Counted from the first letter of the stretch, positions 16,030 through 26,253 are shown. The stretch is 52,633 bases of DNA from Lewinellaceae bacterium (GCA_024639065.1 JAHEJC010000007.1:1-52633), one strand, 5' to 3'. Notes: generated from the sequence alone by a model not told the origin. Translations and numbers: made by a program.

Positions 16030-17724
16030 ATGAGTGTACAACTGTGGACTGGCATTATCGTAGGGTTAACTTTTTTACTTTACATTGTAGTCGCGGTCCT
16101 GTCTCGTGCTGGATCCACATCAGAGTTTTATGTTGCAGGGAAAGGGGTAAACCCTATCTTAAACGGTATGGCTACAGCCGCGGATTGGATGAGTGCTGCT
16201 TCCTTCATCTCTATGGCAGGCTTGATTTCTTTTATGGGTTATCAAGGAGCTCAATACTTGATGGGTTGGACAGGCGGCTATGTTTTACTCGCGTTGTTGC
16301 TTGCTCCTTACTTGAGAAAGTTCGGAAAGTTTACAGTACCCGACTTTATAGGTGAGCGTTATTACTCACAAACAGCCCGCCTGGTAGCTGCGATCTGTGC
16401 ACTATTTGTTTCTTTTACTTATGTCGTTGGCCAAATGAAGGGAGTAGGAATAGCCTTTTCAAGATTTCTTGAAATTGATTTTACCTGGGGGGTAATCATT
16501 GGTGTACTAATTGTTTTTTTCTACGCTGTATTAGGTGGAATGAAGGGCATTACTTATACTCAAGTAGCTCAGTATTGCGTACTCATATTTGCCTATCTGG
16601 TCCCGGCAATCTTTATATCTGTTCTTATGGTGAACAATCCTATTCCACAACTTGGGCTTGGTGGTACGCTTTCCGATGGAACTTATTTATTAGCCAAGCT
16701 TGACCAAATTTCTTTGGATTTAGGCTTTCAAGAATATACAATTTCCAACAAAAGTAAGACGGATCTATTTTTTGTAACGGCCGCTTTGATGCTGGGCACG
16801 GCAGGTTTGCCTCATGTTATTGTTCGATTCTTTACCGTACCTAAAGTCTCTGACGCTCGAAAATCTGCTGGGTGGGCGCTGTTATTTATTGCTATATTAT
16901 ACACCACTGCTCCGGCTATAGCTGCATTTGCCAGAACGAATTTAATTGAAACGGTAGACAACCAGGAGTATTCATCGCTTCCGGCCTGGTTTAACAATTG
17001 GGAAAAAACCGGTTTACTTTCTTTTGAGGATAAAAATAATGACGGTAAAATTCAATATTACAATGATACCAATCCTGCGATGACCCCTATTGCTGATTCA
17101 AAAGGATGGCAGGGCAATGAACTTACGGTTGACCGAGATATTATGGTATTGGCCAATCCGGAAATTGCCGCGTTACCTGCCTGGGTTGTCGCGCTGGTTG
17201 TTGCCGGCGGACTAGCTGCAGCATTGTCAACAGCCGCTGGTTTATTACTTGTCATATCTTCTTCGATATCACATGATATCCTAAAAAAATGGTTGCGCCC
17301 AAATATTAGTGAAAAACAGGAGCTAGCTGCTGCCCGTATTGCAATTGCTGTTGCCGTAGTAATTGCAGGCTGGGCTGGTATAGATCCTCCAGGGTTTGTA
17401 GCGCAGGTGGTTGCTTTTGCTTTTGGTTTGGCTGCTGCCTCATTTTTTCCTGCTATTGTTCTTGGGATATTTTCTAAACGAATTAATATGGCGGGTGCAG
17501 TATCTGGTATGATTACAGGCCTATTATTTACAGCGTTTTACATTATCTACTTTAAATATTGGGGTGGCACACCTGACCAATATTGGTTTGGTATTTCACC
17601 GGAAGGCATTGGGACTTTGGGTATGCTGATTAATTTTGCGGTAACACTAAGTATCAGTGCAATTACCCCTGCCCCACCCGCTCATATCGCCGATCTGGTA
17701 GAAAATATTCGGACTCCAGAATAA
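16030..17724 (+). CDS. Sodium:solute symporter large subunit, VC_2705/ActP-like family
   Basis: A 564-residue SSS-family transporter with about 13 membrane helices. It begins with the family's opening helix and SEFYVAGKGVNPILNGMATA, where the sodium-binding helix 1 lies; ADWMSAASFISMAGLISFMG follows, and GLPHVIVRFFTVPKV is the conserved central loop. A periplasmic stretch with an EF-hand-like DKNNDGKIQYYND insert (about residues 338-350) could bind calcium. Pairing with a DUF4212 small subunit marks the VC_2705 subgroup, whose known relatives carry acetate or other short acids with sodium. An acetyl-CoA synthetase gene 3.4 kb downstream supports acetate as a likely substrate. Confidence 0.9.
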   Translation: MSVQLWTGIIVGLTFLLYIVVAVLSRAGSTSEFYVAGKGVNPILNGMATAADWMSAASFISMAGLISFMGYQGAQYLMGWTGGYVLLALLLAPYLRKFGKFTVPDFIGERYYSQTARLVAAICALFVSFTYVVGQMKGVGIAFSRFLEIDFTWGVIIGVLIVFFYAVLGGMKGITYTQVAQYCVLIFAYLVPAIFISVLMVNNPIPQLGLGGTLSDGTYLLAKLDQISLDLGFQEYTISNKSKTDLFFVTAALMLGTAGLPHVIVRFFTVPKVSDARKSAGWALLFIAILYTTAPAIAAFARTNLIETVDNQEYSSLPAWFNNWEKTGLLSFEDKNNDGKIQYYNDTNPAMTPIADSKGWQGNELTVDRDIMVLANPEIAALPAWVVALVVAGGLAAALSTAAGLLLVISSSISHDILKKWLRPNISEKQELAAARIAIAVAVVIAGWAGIDPPGFVAQVVAFAFGLAAASFFPAIVLGIFSKRINMAGAVSGMITGLLFTAFYIIYFKYWGGTPDQYWFGISPEGIGTLGMLINFAVTLSISAITPAPPAHIADLVENIRTPE

Positions 17725-17733
17725 TAAAATGAT

Positions 17734-20094
17734 ATGTTGGGAACAAATCTAAAAATGACTGTCAGGTTAATTTTTTCTAGTATTACGCTATTGCTAATAT
17801 TCGCCTGTAGACAAAGCAATACATCTTTATCCAACAAGGACCTATACACAGAGGTCTTCTCAGTGCTTGAGGATGCAATCAAGTATGAAATAGATAGTAA
17901 AGAATTAAACTCAATATCGATTGTTTTGGTAGACAAAGATCAAATCATATGGAATCAAAGTTTGGGCTACAAGGACCTAAAAAAATCTGTACCTGCCACA
18001 ACGGAGACAATCTATAGAGTGGGATCTGTTTCTAAACTTTTTACTGACATTGGCATCATGCAAAAGGTAGAAAACGGAGAGATGGATCTGGATGCACCTA
18101 TAAGTACTTATCTACCTGATTTTAAGCTTAATAATCCTTCTCAAAAACCAATTACCTTGAGAATGCTCATGTCTCATCGCTCCGGCATGTTGCGTGAACC
18201 CAAGATAGGCAACTATTTCGATGACACCAATGACAACCTCCAAGCAACCGTTAAAAGTATATACGAATCAAAGCTCATTTATGAACCTGAAACAAAAACC
18301 AAATATTCAAATGCGGGCATTGCCGTAGCAGGATACATTTTAGAGTATTTATCCGATCAACCGTATGTTACTTATATGCAAGAACATATCCTTGATGTGA
18401 TAGGTATGAGTCAAAGTGGTTTTGAACCAAATTCAACAATCAACGAAAATCTGGCTGAAGCCTCCATGTGGAGTTATGATCAAAGAATATTTCCTGCCCC
18501 TAATTTCCAGTTGGGTATGGCTCCGGCCGGAAGCCTCTACGCACCTATGAAAGATTTAGGACATTTTATGATTGCGATGTTTAATCAGGGAGTCGGGCAG
18601 AATGGAGAACTGATTAGTACAAAATCCTTAGAAGAAATGTGGACTCCGCAGTTCAATGGAGACTCCCTGGATGGATATGGAATTGGGTTTAGACTAGGAG
18701 ATTTTAAGGGATATAAAAAAATCGGACATGGTGGAGCTATCTATGGCTTCTCTACTCAATTATCCGCAGTTCCAACCTTAAAAATTGGAGTAGCTTGTGC
18801 TTCATCTATGGACAATACCAACAGTGTGGTAAGCCGAATTACGGATTATGCTTTGGAGCTTATGCATGCAGCACAGATGGATAAAATGCTTCCTACATAC
18901 CAGAAATCAGACCCTATTCCATTGAATAAAAAAATAGCGCTGTCAGGTTACTATGAAACGGAAGGAGCAGCTATTGAATTCGTCAGAAAAAACAATAATC
19001 TAGTGCTCATTTCTGATCAGTTCGAACTGAATCTCAAGATACTGGATGGCAAAATGATATCCGACGATCGAACTGATTTTGGCAGTATCAAAATTTCTGA
19101 AAATGAAGGAGATATCCAAATCAATGGAACCAATTTTATCAAATCTATTCCACCTAAAAAAAGTGAATATCCTGCAGATTGGGATAATCTGATCGGTGAA
19201 TATGGTGATGATCATATGATCTTATACTTTTATGAAAACAAAGGCCATCTCTATGCTTTAATCGAATGGTTTGAAAAAGACAAATTGACTCAATTATCAA
19301 AAAATGAATTTGCGTTTCCAGAAACCGGAGGTATGTACCATGGTGAAAAGTTTATTTTTGAGCGAGGTAAAAATGATGTGGCTATACAAGTATCTATCGA
19401 AAATGGCCCAGTATTCCGTCGCCGAGAAATTGGTGCGAGCACCACTGAAACATTTAAGATACAACCGCTTAAAGAAATTGGGGAATTGAGAACAAATGCT
19501 CTGGCAGCTTCACCACCGGAAGAAAAAGGAAATTTCAAAAAATTTGATTTGGTTGATTTGAAATCCTTGGATCCCAGCATTAAATATGATATCCGTTATG
19601 CCAGTACCAATAATTTTATGAATAATAAATTTTATTCCCTCGCGAAAGCGTTTATGCAGCGGCCAGCTGCAGAAGCTGTAGTTAAGGCACATCAAAAATT
19701 AAAATCCCAGGGCTATGGATTATTAATACATGATGCTTATCGCCCCTGGTATGTAACTAAGATGTTTTGGGACGCCACTCCGGAAGATAAAAAGATATTT
19801 GTCGCTACTCCCGAATATGGTTCGAGGCACAACCGGGGTGCGGCGGTTGACCTTACTCTTTATGAATTGTCTACAGGTAACGTGGTAGAAATGGTTGCTG
19901 GTTACGATGAGATGACTGATCGCTCTTTCCCATTTTATGCCGGAGGTAACACCAGTCAACGTTACCACCGTACGCTTCTAAGGTCCACCATGGAGTTGGT
20001 AGGATTTACCATTTATGAATATGAATGGTGGCATTTTGATTTTCAAGATTGGAAATCATATGCCATTGGTAATACCCGGTTTGAGGATTTATAA
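17734..20094 (+). CDS. Lipoprotein fusion of a beta-lactamase-type serine hydrolase and a VanX-type D-Ala-D-Ala dipeptidase
   Basis: A 786-residue protein. The lipobox LIFAC ends at Cys25 (an internal ATG at 17755 would keep the same signal). The N-terminal domain (about 40-390) has SVSK (Ser98-Lys101), YSN (191-193) and HGG (332-334), the three active-site motifs of class C beta-lactamases and DD-peptidases. A linker of about 200 residues has DUF3471-like beta character. The C-terminal domain (about 600-780) is an M15D dipeptidase: DIRYASTNNF, HDAYRP, SRHNRGAAVD (zinc His699 and Asp706) and EYEWWH (catalytic Glu764, zinc His767). Together it could trim peptidoglycan stems and then cut the released dipeptide. 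It starts 10 bp after the symporter stop, so it is probably co-transcribed. Confidence 0.85.
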   Translation: MLGTNLKMTVRLIFSSITLLLIFACRQSNTSLSNKDLYTEVFSVLEDAIKYEIDSKELNSISIVLVDKDQIIWNQSLGYKDLKKSVPATTETIYRVGSVSKLFTDIGIMQKVENGEMDLDAPISTYLPDFKLNNPSQKPITLRMLMSHRSGMLREPKIGNYFDDTNDNLQATVKSIYESKLIYEPETKTKYSNAGIAVAGYILEYLSDQPYVTYMQEHILDVIGMSQSGFEPNSTINENLAEASMWSYDQRIFPAPNFQLGMAPAGSLYAPMKDLGHFMIAMFNQGVGQNGELISTKSLEEMWTPQFNGDSLDGYGIGFRLGDFKGYKKIGHGGAIYGFSTQLSAVPTLKIGVACASSMDNTNSVVSRITDYALELMHAAQMDKMLPTYQKSDPIPLNKKIALSGYYETEGAAIEFVRKNNNLVLISDQFELNLKILDGKMISDDRTDFGSIKISENEGDIQINGTNFIKSIPPKKSEYPADWDNLIGEYGDDHMILYFYENKGHLYALIEWFEKDKLTQLSKNEFAFPETGGMYHGEKFIFERGKNDVAIQVSIENGPVFRRREIGASTTETFKIQPLKEIGELRTNALAASPPEEKGNFKKFDLVDLKSLDPSIKYDIRYASTNNFMNNKFYSLAKAFMQRPAAEAVVKAHQKLKSQGYGLLIHDAYRPWYVTKMFWDATPEDKKIFVATPEYGSRHNRGAAVDLTLYELSTGNVVEMVAGYDEMTDRSFPFYAGGNTSQRYHRTLLRSTMELVGFTIYEYEWWHFDFQDWKSYAIGNTRFEDL

Positions 20095-20222
20095 TTTGTC
20101 CCGTTTAAAAACGTTTTTCGGAATGACTTTGACTATCGAGAACCAGATTTATACTTGTTTTCTCCTATTCATATAATCCGGTTCAGCATTAGTACTTCAG
20201 GGCTTTGCTGGCAGTTCGAAGT

Positions 20223-20640
20223 TTATTTTGGGAATTCCTTTATAAGAATCTTCTTTTGGGATAACATTATTTCCTCAGCATTGCGTTTGCTCATCAGTTC
20301 TCCCAAATTATTAGGCAACACTTGCCAGCGCAGTCCAAATTTATCTATACACCAACCACATTGAGACTCTTCGCCATCTTGAGTGAAATAAATTCCAAAA
20401 TTTATCAATTTCTTGCTGGTCTGCACAAGTGATTCTCAAAGCGAAAGCCCGTTAAATGAATGATGTTCTTTGGCGGTATTCATCAAAGAAAACTTTTGTC
20501 CAAAAATTTTCACTTCACAAATTTCTGTATTTCCGCTCGGGGTCGTACCGAGAGGCGTAATAGCCCTTCTTTAAAATCGTTGCCGAAAATATTTATATAG
20601 TATTCTATAACTTTTAGCATGTTGCCACCATCCGTACTAA
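20223..20640 (-). pseudogene. Decayed VOC-family (PhnB/3-demethylubiquinone-like) protein gene
   Basis: On the minus strand, fragments in different frames follow the order of a VOC protein: TDGGNMLKVIEYYINIFGND, then VKIFGQKFSLMNTAKEHHSF, then TCADQQEIDKFW, and finally SQCGWCIDKFGLRWQVLPN with the ending LGELMSKRNAEEIM. At least two frame changes and several stops separate them, so no functional protein can be made. The family is often annotated as PhnB-like or glyoxalase-superfamily. It lies between the fusion lipoprotein and acs. Confidence 0.7.
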
Positions 20641-21132
20641 AACAAAGGTGGGGAATGATTTTATTGTGATTGAAATTTAAATCTTAAAGGATATTCTATT
20701 TTAGAAACCGTCCAAATTTATCAAAATAAAAAAATATGTCCTGATTTTTTACACAAATTCATTTCGAAATAAGATAACATAATCTTACATCATTTTCGAA
20801 TGGATGTATTTATAGCTTTTGAATTCCATCTACCACCATTATCAGTTAAAGAATTACGCCCTGATTTAATTTTGACTTTTAAGAAATAAAATGATTTACA
20901 TCTTAGCTATTGGTGATTTTCCGACACTTTTAAAAAGAAACATTTTCACCTTATATTTCATTAAATTAAAAAATATTTTCACCTAAAAATCTACTATCAA
21001 AAATCCAGAATTCATGGATTAATTAACGGTCTGGCCGATCGTTTTTCAATCTAAAAAATGGTATCTTTGCCTCCTAGTTTTATAGCATTTAGTTATTACA
21101 TTTTTTCAATGAAAACCTAAATATTTTTAGAG
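20641..21132. other. Non-coding region before acs
   Basis: About 490 bp of very AT-rich sequence without a credible gene. Apart from the -7 box at 21062-21069, I see no repeats, terminators or known riboswitch. The length leaves room for regulator sites controlling acs. Confidence 0.5.
21062..21069 (+). promoter_or_regulatory. -7 box TATCTTTG for acs
   Basis: An exact TAnnTTTG match 64 bp before the acs ATG, with a T-rich stretch about 18 bp upstream as a weak -33 candidate. It would give a 5' leader of about 55 nt. Confidence 0.5.
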
Positions 21133-23031
21133 ATGACCTATCAAATCACAAGTCTTGAAGATTACCACGAAATTTATCAAAAAAGCATTGATGATCCTGA
21201 AGGATTTTGGGGGGAACAAGCAAAAACTTTTCAATGGAGAAAGCCGTGGAGCAAGGTGCTCGATTATGATTTCAAAGATTACAATGTTAAGTGGTTTGAA
21301 GACGGAAAATTAAATATTACTGAAAATTGCCTGGATCGTCATTTGGCCACCCGCGGAGACCAGGTGGCCATTTTATGGGAACCTAATGATCCTGCTCAAC
21401 CCAGCAAAACTTACACCTATAGACAACTTTATGAAGCGGTAAACCGCACTGCAAATGCCTTAAAAGCGAATGGTATTAATAAGGGCGACCGGGTTTGTTT
21501 TTATATGCCCATGGTACCAGAATTAGCTATCTCCGTTTTGGCTTGTGCTCGAATAGGAGCCATTCATTCTGTAGTTTTTGCAGGATTCTCGGCAATTGCT
21601 TTGGCGGATAGGATTAAAGATGCGACTTGTAAAATGGTCATTTGCTCAGACTTTAATCATCGTGGAGTAAAAAGTATACCGGTGAAAGCAGTGGTTGACG
21701 AAGCGCTAAAAATGGGATGTGACAGTATTGAGACGGTTTGGGTGCATCGCAATACTGGTGATCAGGTTGAAATGGTGTCCGGCCGCGATAAATGGTGGCA
21801 TGAAGAAGTGAGCAATCAATCAACGGATTGTGCAGCTGAAGAAATGAATGCGGAAGATATCCTTTTCATTCTCTACACAAGTGGGTCCACTGGCAAGCCA
21901 AAAGGAGTCGTTCATTCCTGTGGTGGTTATATGGTCTTTACTTGTTTTACTTTCAAAAATGTTTTCCAATATAAAGATGGAGATATTTATTGGTGCACAG
22001 CGGATGTGGGCTGGATTACCGGGCATTCCTATATTATTTACGGTCCGCTTCTAGCAGGAGCCACTTCTATGATGTTTGAAGGGGTACCTACTTATCCCGA
22101 TGCTGGTCGATTCTGGGAAATATGTGAAAAACACCAAGTGAATCAATTTTATACGGCTCCTACGGCTATCCGAGCTCTGATGGCACAGGGAGATGAATAT
22201 GTTACTAAGTATGATTTGTCGTCCATAAAAGTACTGGGCACGGTCGGTGAACCAATTAATGAAGAAGCCTGGAATTGGTACAACGAATTAGTCGGTAAAC
22301 GAAAAGCACCGATCGTGGATACCTGGTGGCAAACAGAAACTGGTGGCATTATGATTTCATCTTTGGCGGGTGTGACACCTCAAAAACCCACCTATGCTAC
22401 TCTCCCTATGCCTGGTGTACAACTCTGCTTGATGGATCCTGACGGTAATGAATTAAAAGAAAATAACATAGAAGGATTGCTTTGTATTAAACATCCATGG
22501 CCTGCAATTTTGCGTACTTTATATGGAGATCATGATCGATGCAAACAAGTTTATTTCTCTACGTTTAAAGGTTATTATTTCACAGGTGATGGTGCGAAAC
22601 GAGACGATCAGGGTCAATATAGAATCATAGGTCGTGTCGATGATGTAATCAATGTATCTGGGCACCGAATAGGAACGGCTGAAGTTGAAAATGCGATTAA
22701 CCAGTTTGGCAGTATTGTTGAGTCAGCAGTGGTGGGTTATCCACATGATATTAAGGGTCAAGGTATTTATGCTTATGTTATTACCAAAGAAGATGTTCAG
22801 GATGAAGCACAGTTTATCCATGAACTGAGATCCATTGTCACCAAAGAAATAGGCCCAATTGCTAAACCGGATAAAGTTCAAATTGTAACCGGATTACCCA
22901 AAACTCGGTCTGGTAAAATTATGCGGCGGATTTTGAGGAAAATTGCAGCTGGAGATACTTCTAATTTAGGGGATACTTCTACTCTATTAAATCCGGATGT
23001 GGTGGAAGCTGTCAAGCTGGGTGCAAAATAA
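21133..23031 (+). CDS. acs: Acetyl-CoA synthetase (AMP-forming)
   Basis: A 632-residue AMP-forming acyl-CoA synthetase that turns acetate, ATP and CoA into acetyl-CoA. The signature P-loop YTSGSTGKPKG and the following GYMVFT, the acetate-pocket region YWCTADVGWITGHSYI, the WWQTETGG motif and the hinge YFTGDGAKRDDQG are all present, and the C-terminal SGKIMRRILRKIA carries the Lys that in Salmonella Acs is inactivated by acetylation. Length and these motifs fit Acs rather than propionyl-CoA synthetase. It is a single gene with its own promoter, downstream of the symporter cluster, and probably serves assimilation of transported acetate. Confidence 0.95.
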   Translation: MTYQITSLEDYHEIYQKSIDDPEGFWGEQAKTFQWRKPWSKVLDYDFKDYNVKWFEDGKLNITENCLDRHLATRGDQVAILWEPNDPAQPSKTYTYRQLYEAVNRTANALKANGINKGDRVCFYMPMVPELAISVLACARIGAIHSVVFAGFSAIALADRIKDATCKMVICSDFNHRGVKSIPVKAVVDEALKMGCDSIETVWVHRNTGDQVEMVSGRDKWWHEEVSNQSTDCAAEEMNAEDILFILYTSGSTGKPKGVVHSCGGYMVFTCFTFKNVFQYKDGDIYWCTADVGWITGHSYIIYGPLLAGATSMMFEGVPTYPDAGRFWEICEKHQVNQFYTAPTAIRALMAQGDEYVTKYDLSSIKVLGTVGEPINEEAWNWYNELVGKRKAPIVDTWWQTETGGIMISSLAGVTPQKPTYATLPMPGVQLCLMDPDGNELKENNIEGLLCIKHPWPAILRTLYGDHDRCKQVYFSTFKGYYFTGDGAKRDDQGQYRIIGRVDDVINVSGHRIGTAEVENAINQFGSIVESAVVGYPHDIKGQGIYAYVITKEDVQDEAQFIHELRSIVTKEIGPIAKPDKVQIVTGLPKTRSGKIMRRILRKIAAGDTSNLGDTSTLLNPDVVEAVKLGAK

Positions 23032-23110
23032 TCTTCGGAGGCTCATGATTACGCATCCCAGAAACCACTATATGACTGGTCTGACCGAATTAGGTGGGTA
23101 GAAAAATATA

Positions 23111-23518
23111 TTAGCTTAAATCCATTAAATCCCTAAGTATATAGCATTGATTATACTTTGTCAGACCTATTTTAGGATAGTAATTTACCGCGGCCGGAGC
23201 AGCTAATAAAATTAACAAAGCATCAGGGCTTGCTTGTTTGGTCCGTTTTATCAGCTCTTTGCCAATTCCCATATTTTGATAGGCTTGGTCAACAGCTAGA
23301 TCAGAAAGATAGGTGCAATAAGAAAAATCAGTAAGAGAACGAGATACCCCTATCAGTCTACCATTGTCTCTTGCGGTTACAATCAAGTTTCCATACTTTA
23401 GCATCTTTTCCAATATCGACGGCCTATCGATAGGTCTTCTTTCTCCTAAAGTCGAATTAATTAAAATGGTTCTGAATTCTTCGAGGTTTAAATTTTCTTC
23501 AATTTGATACGCTATCAT
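23111..23518 (-). CDS. GNAT family N-acetyltransferase
   Basis: A 135-residue single-domain acetyltransferase. Motif A is LSDLAVDQAYQNMGIGKELI, with the acetyl-CoA pyrophosphate loop QNMGIG, and motif B is the NYYPKIGLTKYNQCYI segment near the end. Motif C/D (LIVTARDNGRLIGVSRSLTD) precedes it. The size and layout match small cytosolic GNATs that acetylate amines or small molecules; the substrate cannot be predicted. It is convergent with acs, 79 bp apart, with no obvious terminator hairpin between them. Confidence 0.82.
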   Translation of the reverse strand: MIAYQIEENLNLEEFRTILINSTLGERRPIDRPSILEKMLKYGNLIVTARDNGRLIGVSRSLTDFSYCTYLSDLAVDQAYQNMGIGKELIKRTKQASPDALLILLAAPAAVNYYPKIGLTKYNQCYILRDLMDLS

Positions 23519-23677
23519 GATTGAATTATTTTGAAGGTCTGGCCAATAGTCTAGCCAATCTTTATTGATAAATGTTTAATCGATTAAAGATAACTACCCC
23601 AACCCAATCAAGCACAACTGCCTAAATTTTAACCTTGCTGCACACCTACACCCATTATGAAGAGAAAAAAGCTTAGT

Positions 23678-24556
23678 CTATCTATGGAAGTGTTGACCTA
23701 TAAAGTCTAACGCATCGATAATACCTGAACGCCAATAAGACCAATTGTGAGCACCATCCCGAATTCTAAATTCATGAGGAATTTCCAAATCACGGAGCAA
23801 GATATGCATTGAAGCATTCCCCTTATATAATAAATCTTCATCGCCGCAATCAAAATAATAATGTACTTTTTTTAACTCATCAACTTTCTTAGCTTTTATA
23901 ATTTCAAAAGGATTATTGTTGATCCAATGATCAGTAAGACGGTCCTTTCCATCTAAATCTTTTCCATACATTAAGGCTTCCTTTTCATTCCATCGATCCA
24001 TGTCGTGTTGAATAACTTCTTCCCGAGTATAAATTGCTGCACTAAGAGGTGCGGCAGCAATAAACTGTTCCGGATGTTTTAAAGCATATAATAAAGTGCC
24101 ATAACCTCCCATCGATAGTCCTGCGATGCCTCTGTATTGTTTTCCAGTTCTAACACGATATTTAGACTCAATATGCGGCATAAACTCTTGAAAAAAATAA
24201 TCTTCATACCGATACATGTGATCATGATCATTAATGTACCACGTCACTCCTGCATCGGGCATAGCAATGATCATTGCAGGTATATCCCCATTTCGAATAG
24301 CACTGTTTACTAGATGATCTATTTGACCAAATTGGGTCCATGCCGTTTCATCATCTGTGTAACCATGCAACAAATAGACGATAGGATACAACTTTGTGGA
24401 AGAATTATAATCTGGTGGAAGATAAACTGAATAGGCCATCTCTTTGCCCATTATCGAGCTGGCAATTTTTAGAGATTCATGAACTTGTGCCTTGACCTGC
24501 AAACCATAAAAAAAAGAAAAGATCAATATGAGTATTATGCCCCGTATTTTATTCAC
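23678..24556 (-). CDS. Secreted esterase of the esterase D/feruloyl esterase family
   Basis: A 292-residue alpha/beta hydrolase with an N-terminal signal peptide (ILILIFSFFYGLQVKAQ). The lipase box GLSMGG places the nucleophile at Ser148, YLLHGYTDDETAW contains the oxyanion-hole region, an Asp in YFDCGDEDLLY (about residue 245) and a His in DGAHNWSYW (about 273) complete the triad. Relatives include S-formylglutathione hydrolase and xylan-linked feruloyl esterases (XynZ/Y type), so it may free acyl groups from plant or algal polysaccharides. A lone gene, 24 bp upstream of the ettA stop on the same strand but probably with its own start signals. Confidence 0.85.
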   Translation of the reverse strand: MNKIRGIILILIFSFFYGLQVKAQVHESLKIASSIMGKEMAYSVYLPPDYNSSTKLYPIVYLLHGYTDDETAWTQFGQIDHLVNSAIRNGDIPAMIIAMPDAGVTWYINDHDHMYRYEDYFFQEFMPHIESKYRVRTGKQYRGIAGLSMGGYGTLLYALKHPEQFIAAAPLSAAIYTREEVIQHDMDRWNEKEALMYGKDLDGKDRLTDHWINNNPFEIIKAKKVDELKKVHYYFDCGDEDLLYKGNASMHILLRDLEIPHEFRIRDGAHNWSYWRSGIIDALDFIGQHFHR

Positions 24557-24579
24557 TCCAATTATCTTTTAGAATAATA

Positions 24580-26253
24580 TTAATTCAATAAACTTTTGAA
24601 TCTAGGACGGTGAGGAGTAAGGTCTCCTAGTCTCGCTTTTTTGTTTTCTTCGTAAGCACTAAAGTTTCCTTCAAAAAAGATTACTTGTCCTTCATCCTCA
24701 TAAGAGAGAATATGTGTCGCCAGACGATCTATAAACCATCTATCGTGAGAAATCAACAATATACACCCAGCGAAATTTTCTATGGCTTCCTCTAAAGCAC
24801 GCAAGGTATTCACGTCAATATCATTAGTAGGTTCATCCAGTAACAATACATTACCACCTTCTTTGAGGGTCATGGCCAAGTGCAAGCGGTTTCTCTCCCC
24901 TCCAGATAATATACCCACCTTTTTCTGTTGATCGGAGCCAGCAAAATTAAATTTACTGAGATAGGCTCTTGCATTTATTTCGTTATTCCCTACTTTGATG
25001 AATTCATTACCTTGACTGATCACTTCATAAATTGTCTTATCTGGCACCAAATCTTTGTGAGATTGATCAACATAAGCGAGTTTAACCGTATCCCCTATTA
25101 TTATTTTTCCTTGGTCAGGATGTTCATCACCCATTATCATGCGAAACAAGGTAGACTTACCCACTCCATTAGGTCCAATGATGCCGACAATAGCATTTTT
25201 GGGGACTAATACTGATAGATCGTCTATAAGCAGCCGGTTTCCATAACCTTTACTTATATGTTGAATATCAATTACCTGATCCCCCAGTCTTGGTCCTGGT
25301 GGTATAAAAATTTCTAATTTAGACTCCTTTTCCTTCACCTCAGCATTACTTAGGGACTCGTATGCACTTAATCTGGCCTTTCCTTTTGCTTGTCTAGCTT
25401 TCTGACTCATACGCGACCATTCTAATTCACGCTTCAATACTTTTTGTCTTTTGGACTCCGCTTTTTCTTCATTGGCCAACCGATTACTCTTTTGCTCTAA
25501 CCAAGAACTGTAATTTCCTTCCCAGGGAATGCCTTCCCCACGATCCAATTCCAATATCCAACCGGCCACATTGTCCAAAAAATATCGATCGTGTGTCACA
25601 GCAATTACGGTTCCCGGGAATGATTTAAGGAATTGTTCCAACCAGTGAACACTCTCTGCATCGAGATGATTGGTAGGTTCATCCAAAAGGAGAATATCCG
25701 GTTTGCTGAGTAACAACCTACACAATGCTACCCGTCTGCGCTCCCCGCCGGAAATGACACTAATTTGGGCATCATCAGGAGGGCAGCGCAATGCTTCCAT
25801 AGCTATTTCTAAAGTATGATCCAGGTCCCAAGCATTGAGATGATCCATTTTTTCTAACCATTCTCCTTGCTCTTCAATTACCTTCATCATTTCCTCATCT
25901 CCCATAGGCTCTGCTAATTTGGCAGAAACAGCTTCATAAGATTTTACCACATCCACGATATGTTGGACCCCTTCCTGAACGACTTCCTTAACCGTTTTGG
26001 TTTCATCTAAAATGGGCTCCTGATGTAAATAACCAATTTTGTATTCTTTGTCAAAGGTCACTTTTCCTTGATAATTGGTATCCTCACCAGCAATAATTTT
26101 TAATAAGGAAGATTTGCCTGATCCATTCAGACCAAGAACACCAATTTTTGCTCCATAAAAAAATGAAAGCCATATATTATTTAATACCTGCTTGGATGGG
26201 GGGAAAATCTTACTAACTCCCTCCATGGAAAATATTACTTTTTTATCTGACAT
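24580..26253 (-). CDS. ettA: Energy-dependent translational throttle protein EttA (ABC-F ATPase)
   Basis: A 557-residue ABC-F protein with two ABC domains and no membrane part, close to the 555 residues of E. coli EttA. Domain 1 has Walker A GLNGSGKSS, signature SGGERRRV and Walker B ILLLDEPTNHLD; domain 2 has GPNGVGKST, SGGERNRL and VLLLDEPTNDID. The linker between them and the arm motif match EttA, which binds the ribosomal E site and gates entry into elongation according to ATP/ADP level. The -7 box at 26282-26289 lies between the ATG at 26304 and the one at 26253, so the shorter form starting MSDKKVIFS is chosen. It is a single-gene unit. Confidence 0.93.
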   Translation of the reverse strand: MSDKKVIFSMEGVSKIFPPSKQVLNNIWLSFFYGAKIGVLGLNGSGKSSLLKIIAGEDTNYQGKVTFDKEYKIGYLHQEPILDETKTVKEVVQEGVQHIVDVVKSYEAVSAKLAEPMGDEEMMKVIEEQGEWLEKMDHLNAWDLDHTLEIAMEALRCPPDDAQISVISGGERRRVALCRLLLSKPDILLLDEPTNHLDAESVHWLEQFLKSFPGTVIAVTHDRYFLDNVAGWILELDRGEGIPWEGNYSSWLEQKSNRLANEEKAESKRQKVLKRELEWSRMSQKARQAKGKARLSAYESLSNAEVKEKESKLEIFIPPGPRLGDQVIDIQHISKGYGNRLLIDDLSVLVPKNAIVGIIGPNGVGKSTLFRMIMGDEHPDQGKIIIGDTVKLAYVDQSHKDLVPDKTIYEVISQGNEFIKVGNNEINARAYLSKFNFAGSDQQKKVGILSGGERNRLHLAMTLKEGGNVLLLDEPTNDIDVNTLRALEEAIENFAGCILLISHDRWFIDRLATHILSYEDEGQVIFFEGNFSAYEENKKARLGDLTPHRPRFKSLLN

